Below are positions 34,294 through 44,954 of a DNA stretch of 64,000 nucleotides, piece by piece. Position numbers and translations under genes: made by a program. Each line of letters opens with the position of its first letter. Position 1 is the first letter of the stretch. Source of the stretch: Gymnopus androsaceus JB14 (Eukaryota; Basidiomycota; Agaricomycetes; Agaricales; Omphalotaceae); assembly GCA_009733575.1 (NCBI GenBank), contig ML769515.1:91987-155986 (forward strand), in the 5' to 3' direction. The notes below the pieces were generated by a model. It made no database searches. It was not told the DNA's origin and saw nothing but the letters and a program-made list of their open reading frames with translations.

Positions 34294-34726
34294 ACCTTTG
34301 GAGTAGGCACTGGCTTCCCTCCGGATCATTCTAGAATCATTCAACTAGATGAACTGGTCGCATAGAAGTACTTAGGGTGTTGGAATTTGCGCTGGGATTC
34401 ACGTCCCTCTCTTGTTCTGTGAGCATCTGGTACATGTCCTAGAATCAATATCTGGCCTATTGCCGCGCGCTACACGACGCGCGCGTCGGTGTTGGTAGAA
34501 TGATATTATTTTTGAGTGCGTACATATGCCTACTTCTCGAGCAAATGTTCATTGATTATGCCTCCTTCTGACAAGAATTGAAGATAATGAGACTAATGAA
34601 ACCAAGATCGTCAAGCATAAAGAACGACACAGACCTTTAAAGGTTCACCGGAGTGTTGTGTCAACGATGAGTGCTTTTGTGTGATGAGGATTCAATGCAT
34701 ATACCATTGCGTAATGCGGCTCCTTG
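34294..34726. other. Intergenic region
   Basis: No gene recognised; GC-rich CGCGCG stretch near 34470. Confidence 0.5.
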
Positions 34727-35579
34727 TTATCCTTTAGCTGAACCAAGACATGGGCAGGGCTTGAGTGACGTGCACTCAAGAAAGTAGAACTGCGTGACAC
34801 TGTATCCCCGGAGAAACTCCTCAGAGTTGATAGCCATTGGCGACTTGGGGAATCCTAACTGTTTGATCACATTCGACTGCTCAAACAACCATTTCACCGA
34901 GTCATCGGCTAGCTTTTCCCCTTCTGAATCAATCTTTAACGGCCCACTGGTGGGGTTTCCGAAAGAAACTGGCAGACAATGACGATGAGACCGAAACGAA
35001 ATTATAATTTATAAAACCTGATTGCATACCTGTTCTATTACAGCAAACATATGATAACCTCGAAAGTGGCCTACTATCCCGAATTCCTGTCCGTCTGAAT
35101 CCACACCAACCAGCCCAAGACATGGAACCTTAATTTTTCCATGTACGACAATTGATACTGCAACCATCTGAAAGTATATCGGCGCCATTCCTTTCTTCTC
35201 CAGTTGCGCATAGATCTTTGGTGTTGGGCAGGCTTTTAAGTCCGAGAAAGGTCTCCGGATAGTGCACAACGAAACCGTCCGTTTGACTGTGTTCTAACCC
35301 TATTTTCACATTGTTGTTTTTGGACAACGATTTGATCATTAACTTCTTAGGAAGTTGAGTTTCCGCTTCACTTAGGAGGCGAGTACCGTCTTGGTTGTGA
35401 GAATGACTTCAGCTGACGGAATGCCAGCTCGTGCTTCTAGTAGATCGCTCAAGCCAGCCTGCACAGAAAGGGGTTTAGCTCAGAGCTTGAGCGACATACT
35501 ATATACTTACGTTCAGAGGTACCGCGCATGCGACAGTGACAAGACCGAGGATAAGTATAAGGAAATATGGTTCACGCAT
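34727..35579 (-). pseudogene. Secreted protein of unknown family, frame-broken
   Basis: From ATG 35579 a clear signal peptide (PYFLILILGLVTVACAVP) is followed by a consensus intron (35459-35510) and AGLSDLLEARAGIPSAEV. The frame then shifts at about 35390 (AAGAC, probably one G lost) to DGTRLLSEAETQLPKK, and shifts again at an AAAA run near 35240 to ACPTPKIYAQLEKKG. A last exon reads GPLKIDSEGEKLADDSVKWL and ends LKPCPCLGSAKG at 34727. The repeated breaks argue for a pseudogene, though each is a single-base event. The family is not recognised. Confidence 0.5.
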
Positions 35580-36756
35580 AACGGATATAGTGCAACGGGT
35601 TGCTGTAAAATCGAGCATTTTGAACAAGAAAGTAGATTTGGAACCGAACCAGCAGTTGAGGGATTTGCTTCGCGAGAACTTTATCGTCGATGATAGTCAT
35701 TCATCAGGCTCGGGCAAACGGTTATTCTTTTTTGAACCGTTCGTCATTGAGCAAATTATTCCTGAGACTCAGTGTTTAGCCTCTTAAGCGTACCTTTACA
35801 TGCGACGATATGGAAGCAGAGAATAGTCGACGTCATTCGATTCTCGAAGGATTTTCCTGATGCTTCAGGCTTCAAATTCTGGAATCTAATAGAGAAAATT
35901 AGTAGAGTTCGTGGTACTTACTGATGGAAGAACTAATCAAAAGAAGAAAGACGCGTCGGAGCAAGCCATTTCAACCGAGAAGCCACACGACCACATTAAG
36001 CGCGCTGCATATTGTACCACGACCACGACGTAAAACGTTAAAGAAAGCGCAAGAAACGTCAAGGACCAGCGCCCTGTTGCCAAGTTATGGAAATTAGAAA
36101 AAGAAGCATATCAGAACCATCTGCGTCCTCACTGTCCCTCGACGATCATCTCTGACGGTCGTTCTCTATCGCGATTTAGTAGCACGTACTTCGCAACCTG
36201 ACGATTAGACTACTGTCCATTCCCAATGGGACGCTCTTATCTCCCTATGCTGCACTCCCGCGGAGCTCAAGTCCTAGGCGCGTAAGGAGCGGCGTAGAGG
36301 AGAGCTTCAGGATTCACATTTCGAAATTCTGGATAGTGTGGGGTGGCGCAGGAGTCGGCTCCGAGGGTGCTGTCGCTCATTCTTCCTTCCTGTTCGAATT
36401 GTTCGTCTCCATCTTACTACAGCAGTCTTCGTTTGGTCGTAACGAAGAAAATAGTTTAAACCAGTGATGAACAAGCGTTTTCTGTGCGAGTCTTCTTTCT
36501 CGTCATTTTATTGGAGCATAGGAGCTGAAAAGAACTTTCCAGATTCTCGATATGTAGGCTTAACTCCAACGATCTATTCATTATTACTATGGATCCTTCC
36601 TTCAAGATTATAATGTTCTACTATCGGAAATTCGAGCGATTTCTGCTTCTTTCGCAAAGCTGGTTGGCGTGATTTACGTATCCAGAGCTTACTTTCCTGT
36701 CAAGCAAGGCGTTGTTGACTAGACTTTCTCCATGGATTATGGCTACTATCGCTGGG
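35580..36756. other. Intergenic region with a degenerate copy of the duplication flank
   Basis: Around 36120-36280, sequence resembling the start of the 26-33 kb duplication unit recurs in decayed form (GCACGTACTTCG, CTATGCTGCACTCCCGCGGA). The rest has no gene. Confidence 0.45.
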
Positions 36757-36764
36757 TATAAAGG
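36757..36764 (+). promoter_or_regulatory. TATA box of AA9 gene
   Basis: TATAAAGG lies 150 bp upstream of the ATG at 36907. A long pyrimidine-rich leader (CTTTCC, TCTCGTC) follows, typical of strongly expressed fungal genes. Confidence 0.5.
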
Positions 36765-36906
36765 CTGGGCTGATTCCAGCGGAATCGTCAGTTTCCTTTC
36801 CGTTCTTTTCCTCCTGTTCTCGTCTCATTCGCCTTGTTCGCCCTTTCAAGACTTTCCCCTTGCATTTTAACCGATAACTTCACTCGCTATCGTCCACTCC
36901 ACAGAC

Positions 36907-38301
36907 ATGGTTGTCGTCAGCAAGCCCACTCGTCTAGGAACGCTCATCCTCGCGTCGCTCTCTATACTTCCAGGAGCGCGCGCTCACGGCCAAATCAAAG
37001 GTGTTCTTGCAAACGGAGTTTACACATATGGTCCCAATGTATGTTATTCACTACGCTCATCATTCTTCGAGAAAATGACCCTCGTCTTCAAGATCTACTG
37101 GGATGCCGACCCCGTGAATGCAAAGACGGCTGTTAGGAAGATGTACCAAGCGGCCAGCCCATCTTATAATTTGCCCCAGGATTTCTCTGATGATTCGTGA
37201 GTCATCCTCTCGATGTTCTGTTATGTATATACTGACTTTCCTTGATCTGCGTAGTAAGATGGCCTGCGAAGGTGCTGCTGGCGCACCGCAAACTGTGACT
37301 GTCACCGCTGGTAGCGTTCTGCAAGTGACTGGGTAGGAGCTACCGGCGAGCTCGACGGTAAACCCGGTATTGGGAACGTCCCGAGCAGGACAGAATCCTT
37401 GGGTTCACGCGTCAGCTATTTTCTACTTCTTTCCAGTTGCTATGCTAATGCGTACAATGGTTATAGCATGGGCACCGTGGCGTCTTACATCGCTGGATGC
37501 AACGGAGACTGTACCACATTCGATGCATCCCAGGGCTCTTGGGTCAAACTTGCATTGTTCGGGATCGATAGGACGGAAACGATTTCCAACGATCTTCGTA
37601 CGACGATGCAAGGCAAACCCGAGGAGTATTATCCTACAGCAGGAACCAGCGGTTTATGGGGTATGGCTCGTTTTGGTGAGTCTATGGCCTGACTGCTATC
37701 AGGACGTCTAATAATAATTACTTACCATCACAGTTCAATCCGGCTCCTCCTGGGGTATAACCGTACCATCAGAACTTGCCGATGGAGATTATATCGTTCG
37801 ACATGAGGTTCAAGCTATTTCTTCGTACTGCGTTACTGTATGCTAATCATCATCTCGTTCATTTAGTTGGGCGCCGTTCATAACCCATGGAATGCGCAGG
37901 ACGATACATCGGGTACACAACTTTACATTGGTTGTATTCAAGTCAAGGTCACTGGCGGTGGAAGCTCGCACTTGCCTACAGGAACCAAAGCTGGATCGTG
38001 GGTCACCTCTCGTTTTTGCATCCCAATCGATACTGACGGTGACTCGGCTTACTTTAGGTTGTACAAAACCGATGGCGCGTTTGCTCGCTACAACGTTTAT
38101 GAAGACAATGGCAAGACTTTTGTTGATCCTGGCCCAGCTATCTGGTCTCCTTCCTCCTCTTCCAAGAGGGAAGAGGAGCATGCGTTTTCGAATCATACTT
38201 CATCCGCAAACGAGCTAGAGGAATGTGACGAGGAACAGCCTGAGCGAAAGATGAAGAAGGTGAAGAGGTCCCTGCGTCATGGTGCTGCTATGAAGCATTA
38301 G
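36907..38301 (+). CDS. AA9-type lytic polysaccharide monooxygenase
   Basis: Copper enzyme that oxidatively cleaves cellulose chains outside the cell. Six exons: 36907-37038, 37093-37196, 37255-37410, 37467-37675, 37734-37807, 37867-38301. The signal peptide ends GARA, leaving His1 of HGQIKGVLANGVYTYGPN as the N-terminal copper ligand. The second His is in NPWVHAMGTVASYIAGC, and the axial Tyr in GTQLYIGCIQVKV. Other family blocks are YIVRHELGAVHN and FVDPGPAIW. In exon 3, a T is missing at 37330 (ACTGGG for ACTTGGG) and an extra base sits at about 37384-37388; the two cancel, so the total of 1110 bases stays in phase. After PGPAIW there is an unusual charged tail of about 50 residues rich in Glu, Lys and Arg instead of a CBM1 or GPI signal. 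Confidence 0.85.
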
Positions 38302-38489
38302 GTGCTGGATGCGGTTACCTAGTCTTGTAAATTGTATGTAGGATACCCAGTTTACTTTGGAGCGCAGGCTGCTCGAGTGGCCAATTTTGTATGTATATTT
38401 TTGTTACATTTTCGGTTATCAAACGATGGCGAGTACAGAAAAAAATTGAAACAAAGCTGGGACAGATCGAAATATAACACCTAAGGAAG

Positions 38490-40301
38490 CTACCATAGAT
38501 CAAAAGTTCCAAAATCTAAAGGATTCTCGTCGTCCTCATCTTCATCCTCATCGGTATAACTGTACTCGGCCTCATCCCACTCGACATTAACGATCTCCTC
38601 GAGCTCTGATACATCATCAGCAGAAAGATGCTTGCATTCCTCCAATATGAGTTTCTGGATTTTACATTTTAATTCCTCGCGCTGAACAAGACACTTCATC
38701 AGAGGCATAAGCAGACTTGGCGCAGTGTGGGGTCGAAATCTATATTGAAAACTTTCAGTGTATGAAGAGTGGGTAACATTGGGGTCGAGGGGAGTGGGTC
38801 TAGGGGAGAGTGGCCGAGCTGGAGTCGGTGGAAATGGGAACGGTGGGGGCCGGGTTAAGCGCTTCAATAACTTCTTTTGCACTATCGCTGACAATTGTCA
38901 CAGTGTGAACATTGGGCAACAACCCAAATGCCTTCACAAAGGTCAAAGAGTCAACAGGATACTCGTTCTTCACAAGCAAGTTCCTCAGCTGTCTGAGCGG
39001 AAGCAAAGAGCATACGGCCACCACCAATTCGTTGTACAGCTGGCTTGTCACCGTACGTGACCAGTTGAGCTCAAGCTTGAGCGATCCAGAATTTGTCGCG
39101 GAGCGGTGCGTGGATGCTGGATGGCACATGGTAGTGGGATTCGCTATCGATTCACTGCCCCATGCTTCAATAACGAGCTCAAACTTGCTCATTTCCACCA
39201 GGAGACCCTTGATCAAAGGAATCCCAGCGTCCGAACGGATGGTTGTTTTAGTTGTGTCGCGTGAAACCGTTAGCCAACGACACACCTGGTTGATTAGTCC
39301 CGGTGTTACAGAGTCTTTTTCGGGTTGTTCACATATGGCTTTGATGTGAACGGTAGCACTCGGGGGAATGTAGACGTGTGTTATGAAGATCGCACATTCT
39401 GAGAGAGTTCCAGCAATATACAGTTTGCGCAAACAAGGCAAATCGACGTAGGACTTTTCGTCGGTTCTGGTATATGTACTATCCGGAAGAGCGCAATCCA
39501 AGTCTAGGACCTGAAGCTGAGGCATTCCAGTTAATGCAATGATAAACTGGCCGAGCGTGGGCACGGGCGGACCAGGATAATGCATTCTCAAGTAAATGAG
39601 GTTGCGCAGAAAGCATGAGTCCCAACTGAGATGGCAAGAGCTTAGATCCACATGTGTCAGCTGAGGAGCATCACCTCCAAGGAAGTCCGGTCGAAGAACG
39701 TATGACTCGACGCGAGTGTGAATGGAGTCCAAAATCAAAGTACGGAGGAATGGTGCAGGGTCGTGAACTCCGCTGAGGAGTTTGTACATATTGTCTCCAG
39801 AAGCAAGAAGATGAATTTTGTTTATTCTGGGAAGCTGTTTCAAGCCCACAGAGACGGCGTCCACAACACGAGGGGTGAGTGGATATTCCGGTATGACTTG
39901 GATAGTAAGTGGGGCCATCTTCGACCGTTTGATCATCTCGTACGCCAGCTTTGGCTTGGTAAAATCTGGCGTACTCCATAGAGCAGGACAATTCAAGGCA
40001 ATGGTACGAAAAAGGCGACAGGTATGAGTGACCGTAATCCAATGCCAACGATAGTACCTTGATTTGTCTGGGACACACATGAAAATGGCGCAAAGGACCT
40101 CCACCGGAAGCCTGGACACAGGCATTAGCAGGTTGCGACGAGACCTGAGCTCCCTGATAGCATCCTCATGATCGAGGATCTCCTGGTCAATTCTCTTTAT
40201 TTGAGAGTTGCTAGCGTTTGTGATATCGGTTGGCGGGACTGTATAAAGAAGATCAGCACTTTAAAAAGATAAAGGAAGTTCATTTATCCAGCACCATTCA
40301 T
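38490..40301 (-). CDS. F-box/LRR protein with N-terminal coiled coil, C-terminus frame-broken
   Basis: A 7-bp first exon (40301-40295, ATGAATG) splices to 40238, giving MNVPPTDITNASNSQIKRID and a coiled-coil EILDHEDAIRELRSRRN directly before the F-box MPVSRLPVEVLCAIFMCVPD. This coil-then-F-box layout is standard in Agaricomycetes. LRR-like stretches follow (LTHVDLSSCHLSW, MPQLQVLDLDC, LPCLRKLYIAG). The main frame stops at 38800 after a Pro-rich segment. The expected tail continues in other frames: LPTLHTLKVFNIDF near 38730-38770 and CLVQREELKCKIQKLILEEC, then LSADDVSELEEIVNVEWDE, to the stop at 38490. Two single-base shifts in C or T runs would restore it. Probable SCF substrate adaptor, target unknown. 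Confidence 0.75.
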
Positions 40302-40618
40302 AAGATAAAAGGAAGAACTACAGCAGATTGAAATTGAACGTTTCGGAATGAAAGAAAATCTCTGAGCGCCTATGTAAGCGCTGAGCTGGCCAACCACTCT
40401 ACTAGACTAGTGCCTCGACCAATGGAGGAGCGGACGGAGCACTTTATTTAAGTAGATCTCTACTCAGTTTTCAAGCTTATTCAAGTTGTGTTCTATCCGA
40501 ACATGTTAGGATTCAGAGCTACAGTTACCAGTACACGGTTGGGTAATCGTATGAGCTACGCCGATGTCGATGAACGATCCAAGACGTATTAGAGGGTATT
40601 AGCACATTTAGAGAAAAT

Positions 40619-41800
40619 CTACAGTCGCAAAGAGAGCTCGTCGTATGAAGGCGGAAGGATGTCCAACGGAGGCACGACGGCCGCTGTTTTTTCGAATCCG
40701 TTCTTCTGAAGTATCCGAGGCACGGTGAGACTCGAGGTCGTAAAACCGCTGCTACTAGGCTGTAACATGGCAGTAAAGGGTGTCGGCACCAAATCCCGGC
40801 CAAACTGAGCTGCTTCTGCTCGTTGGTTTGCCATTTTTCTTCGTCGACGCCGACGTATACAGAGAAACACTGCGGCGATGATCCCTGCCAAAATAGCTAA
40901 TCCTCCTAGGAAAGCACCCAAGAACAGTTTCAAGGAAATTGAATGTTCAGATGAGGATGTGGTTTGAGTCGTTGTCGGCGCAGACGTCGCTGTAGATGTT
41001 GATTTACCGGTGGAGAATGACGTTGGAGTTGGAGTTGGTTCCGGGCTCGGTGATTCTGAAGTGCCTGGTTCCCCTCCAACCTGTATATCAAAACTAGCCA
41101 CTGTAATTTGTGAATTCCCATCCGGAAAACGATTGTCGAGTTGGTTTGTCAACAATATCGTGTGGATTCCGGGTTCCTCCCAAACGGTTGACCAAAGAAC
41201 GACCTAAAAGACCAACAATCACGAATGATGAATGAAAAAATCACCATGTCAATAGACGCGCAGCACGCAGGTAATCTTTCTACTCACAGGAGGATTTCGA
41301 CCGTCATCCGACGTGTTCACTGCATCAATAGTCTGGAACCCCGTCTCTGTATTGTTGGTAATAGGATCGTTGGGATCGCAGTCTACGCATACTGCATAAA
41401 ACCCGCCGCAACATCGACGTATCCCATAGTATTACACAGCGTTGGCAGCTTCTGTGGTTGATCATGATTTCAGTTCAAAGTAACCCTTCGGTTTTCGACT
41501 TACGAGGGAATACTAATGGGATCGATATTTATAAGTTCAGATTTAAACAGTCAAACGAAATCCATAAGCTCACTGAAAGTTACGTTCGCAGAGTTATCCT
41601 TGGTAGTGGAGAGGGTACCATTTTGGTGGGTATTAGATGCGTTAAAACTCCCGTCAAACCAGTTGGAATTGCTACTGTATTGAAGATGGGTTGTGTCCTC
41701 GTTCGAGAAGGAGATGTTTGTCATTGGGGAGCAGGATTTTTGGGCAATGAAGGATGCCCAAGATGTGGTTAAAAGCGAGAGGAGCAAAGTTGACCGATCT
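40619..41800 (-). pseudogene. Type I membrane protein of the basidiomycete ectodomain-TM family, damaged
   Basis: Exons read, 5' to 3': LLLSLLTTSWASFIAQKSC with Asn/Thr/Ser-rich ectodomain (to 41551); NAV-stop-YYG to AVCVDCDPNDPITNNTETGF (around 41290-41440); VVLWSTVWEEPGIHTILLTN (41230-41155) leading into a Thr/Ser/Pro stalk, one transmembrane helix (LFLGAFLGGLAILAGIIAAV), a CIRRRRRRK stop-transfer patch and a cytoplasmic tail ending PPSYDELSLRL. In-frame TAA sits where YYYG would be expected (about 41430), and no in-frame ATG precedes the signal-like leader, which is reached only from a TAG. So it looks like a pseudogene. Confidence 0.6.
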
Positions 41801-42599
41801 TTCGGACAGCAACAACTCTAGCGCTGCTTGATCATCAGTAGTGCATCAGTTGTTAATACCAGTCATAAACTCGGTTAATTAGGCAGACTCAGCGACAAGT
41901 TCATGAAGCTGTTTGCAAGATATCCCTCTGGGCTTACGGGAAGACTCAAAGGTTCTTAGAGCAGGAGGGACTTCTTTGAAGATCTGGTAGATAGCCGGCC
42001 TCAAGCGAGGCAAGCCCCTAGTACACTGGATTGCTGAGGAGACCAACTGTTCATCTATTAATCTAATTCGGTAGAGCTAGACTCGAACCAGTCGCTCGTG
42101 TAGGTGATCAAGGATCAAAGTCTTAGCGGAGCTAAGATGCCGAGAAAGTCCAGCGTCGTCTCGTCCGGCCATGGAGTCGATGCGAGGATTAGACGGTTAG
42201 ATAGGGTAGAATTAATGGTAGGTAGATATTGTACGCAAAAGACAGAGGAAGATCGATGAACGAGCACTTGCAGCGACGACGATGGGTGCGGAAGCGAAGA
42301 TGCGAATCACGCACTTTCGCTGGACGTTGATGCCGTTTGCTTGTCTCACGGCATCTGAAACTGATTCCGCGTCTCTGCAGCAGGGAGTGGTTCGAGTCTG
42401 CTGTAGAACTGATTGGAGAGAGTATTAACGTACTGTTCGTTCCGGCCGTGACAGTCGCAATGGTCTTGAACCCTTGAGCTCGGCGTTGTGACAGTGGTGT
42501 TTCTGATGATCCTCTCGAAGTCTCCATTAAGTATGTTACCCTCTATGTTTTGAAGAATGTGAAACGACAACGCGATAGAGCTTTTTCGAAAGCTTTCCT
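41801..42599. other. Unassigned region
   Basis: Overlapping open frames on the minus strand (42189-42624) show no recognisable domain. No gene called. Confidence 0.4.
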
Positions 42600-42685
42600 G
42601 GTCTAATAGTGTAGAGGTTAGCACACGGGATTTGATAGTCGTAAGGAATTCCCCGTAACCCAGTGTTCAAGTTTTAAATTCAGGT
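42600..42685 (+). pseudogene. tRNA-Gln relic
   Basis: The 5' half matches the tRNA-Gln at 17194-17288 almost exactly (GGTCTAATAGTGTAGAGGTT). One T of the anticodon loop is lost, the intron is replaced by unrelated bases, and the T arm has decayed (GTGTTCAAGTTTTAAATTC). It cannot fold into a complete tRNA. Confidence 0.85.
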
Positions 42686-42814
42686 GGCAGGCGGCAGTGC
42701 AGATAGAATTAGAGTGTTGTACATGTTCCAGATCCTACAATTAGAAAGTTAACTGGCCTTCCCTAGGGGAGAAAATGACGAATGAGTTCACATCTAAAAA
42801 AAGAGATAGTATAA

Positions 42815-44330
42815 TTACCGTTTCCATAATACAGCGATCCTCATACCGTCCTTCTCAATGTAGTCCAACGCATCATAAGTACCAGAAACCTTCGCTCTAC
42901 ATCGAAAGATAATCGTGAACAATCTCAAACAGTCAACGTCGAGGCCCGTATTAAGACCCGGGGTCCATCGAGACTTGACCATCTCCACGACTGCTTCATC
43001 CATGAACAGATAAGTGACACCTAAGTTCAGATCTCCGATCTCTGACTCTGGTAAATTTTACCGCCATGGAAATATTGATTATACGCCATAAATCTGACGC
43101 GGATCCAATGCGCTCAATACTTCCTTTCCTCACATGCCCCTCCCTCAAAACTCTTCATTTGGAACCGGCAGAACATGATGACCATGATTATAGCTCTCCC
43201 TGGGCCAAATTTCACCTTTTCATATCATTTGTCCAACGATCATCTTTCCCCTTCCATTGAGAGTCTTGCACTCTGATTCCAGCCACGTCCACCTCCTCAT
43301 CCACATCCCCACTTTACTGGACCTTTCCATCAATGATGTTCATGTCCCATACAAAAGGAGTCCCATAACATCGCGGTTTACAGAGTCTGCATTCCTATCG
43401 GACGAGCTCTCGCTCGTCAGCAGAATACGCTGCTTGTACCGAGTTTGCGATATCTCACTCTGATATCCAGCGATGAAAGAGAGGTAAGCTGGATGAGTAG
43501 ATTCTCCTCCATATCCTCCTTATCGATATTAATCTTAAGAAAGGTGAGTTGGGATAATGGCAACGGAAATGCTGAGGGCATTATAGGAAGAATTTCCAAC
43601 TTTAGAATCCTAAGATTGGGCACTCTGAGAGCAAAGAATTTCAGGACACCGGGCATTGGGTTATCTGAAAGCTCGAGTTCGACAAGTTGAGGGAAAAGGT
43701 CGAGATTTTCCAAGGAGATAGCACTTGAAAAAACATCTATTCCCAAATATTCGATCTGTAAAACGAGGCTATACCAGTGCCGAAATTCTGGGACCAAGAT
43801 GGAGCGTGGGCGAAAGTCTGCCGGAACACTTCATGTTTGGATTGAGATGCTCAAGGTGTGCTGAGAGCGACTGGTGAATGTTGCTAAAGTCTTCGAAAGA
43901 TGGCTGTGCAAATCCTCTTCATCGTCATGAATACGAATACTACACACATCATACCGCAGCGAAATTCGAGACCAAATGATGGGTGAGGATATCCCAACCC
44001 TCCTCCAACGCGAACAAACACTGTGAGAGCAGGCGCAGATTCAAGAGTGCCCACGGATAAGGAGGGCCTTGAATCGACATCCAACACTTGGTAGTGATTG
44101 GTATCGCAGCAGAGATCAAAAACGGTTTGTTCTCATCGGGGACCTTTTGGATTAGTGAGAGTAGCGCCATGACATGAGATGCGTAAACTTGTAGACGTTC
44201 CCTTTGTGCAGCCAGGACATCTTACGAGATTCTAGACGATGAATTTCGGCTTCATAATCCTCCAAATCGTGATGGACGTTTTGGACAATCACCGCGACTC
44301 CATCCGGCTGAACTGAGGTTGGACCAGATG
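42815..44330 (-). pseudogene. F-box/LRR pseudogene with an internal inversion
   Basis: On the minus strand the pieces follow the usual F-box order: coil DLEDYEAEIHRLESRK, AAQRERLQVYASHVMALL, IQKVPDE, then CDTNHYQVLDVDSRP, CSRWRRVGISSPIIWSRISL, LRRs (FPQLVELELSDNPMPG, VPNLRILKLEIL) and, at the end, DEAVVEMVKSRWTPGLN to the stop at 42815. At least four frame shifts separate these. The middle LRR part (EILIIRHKSDADP, ILPFLTCPSLKTLHLEP, PTLLDLSINDV, VPSLRYLTLISSDERE) lies on the opposite strand between about 43051 and 43483. Confidence 0.75.
43051..43483 (+). other. Inverted segment inside the F-box pseudogene
   Basis: This segment is readable only on the plus strand, while its flanks belong to a minus-strand gene. 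Turning it over joins QLT to VNFTAMEIL at one end and SSDERE to ESEIGDL at the other, both in frame. The left edge holds the near-palindrome GGTAAATTTTACC; another inverted repeat (GACGAGC-TCTC-GCTCGTC) lies just inside the right part. Confidence 0.65.
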
Positions 44331-44404
44331 CAGTTTTCGATTATTGTGGACAGGCTTAGGTCTGTTCGAGGTGTGAAGAGTTTTTCCATGCAGTTTGAAC
44401 AGAA

Positions 44405-44440
44405 CTGTATATCTGAAGAGAGAGAAAGAGAGAGAGAGAG
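44405..44440. repeat. GA-rich simple sequence
   Basis: GAGAGAGAAAGAGAGAGAGA-type stretch upstream of the GMC gene. Confidence 0.8.
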
Positions 44441-44752
44441 CGCTGAATAGGCGCCCAAGAAGCGAGTGCCAGCGGACCGAGTTCCGACAAGCTCTTTCAA
44501 GTATGTTCACAGTAGCTCCGTGCAGCGTGGTGTTGCATTCCTCGCGTGGATTCTCGGTACTGGGAACTGACAGTGTACGTTGTTCAATTTGTCAGATATT
44601 TCCTGTCCTTTGTTTACTTACCCGTAGTGGGAGAGGGAAAAACTACCTGGTGCATCTACCGAAGGCTTTCATACAATGACGTCTGCATACCGGAGACTAG
44701 GATTCTCCGCATCTCCGTTTGCATGCATGTCCTTTTGAAGTTTTCTTTTCCT

Positions 44753-44760
44753 TATATAAA
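44753..44760 (+). promoter_or_regulatory. TATA box of GMC oxidoreductase gene
   Basis: TATATAAA lies about 200 bp upstream of the chosen ATG (44955), in a pyrimidine-rich context. Confidence 0.45.
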
Positions 44761-44954
44761 CTTCTGGTTTCTCGGTCACTAGGCTCAATCAATTCAAACG
44801 CCTGGGGATAAGTAATCTCAGGACTCTACTCGAGGTGAAGGTCAAACTCCAGCTGAATGACGGTCACATCAATGTTAGAAGGCAAATCAGAATAAAAGGC
44901 AAGGAACTGCTGTTAAATCTCCTCACACGGATCTCTAAGCCCCCAGCGGTGAAG

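Noticed and set aside
38490..38894. Separate acidic-tail protein downstream of the F-box gene
   Set aside because: Its sequence (QREELKCKIQKLILEEC, then ADDVSELEEIVNVEWDE) is the usual C-terminus of this F-box family, so it belongs to the same gene in a shifted frame.
42189..42624. Overlapping minus-strand frames of about 100 codons
   Set aside because: They overlap the tRNA relic and show no family signature.
43445..43690. Plus-strand open frame extending the LRR fragment
   Set aside because: Only its first ~12 codons (LRYLTLISSDERE) fit an LRR; the rest is the shadow of the minus-strand exon.
44835..44954. Upstream in-frame ATG for the GMC gene
   Set aside because: Would put a 40-residue charged leader before an obvious signal peptide.
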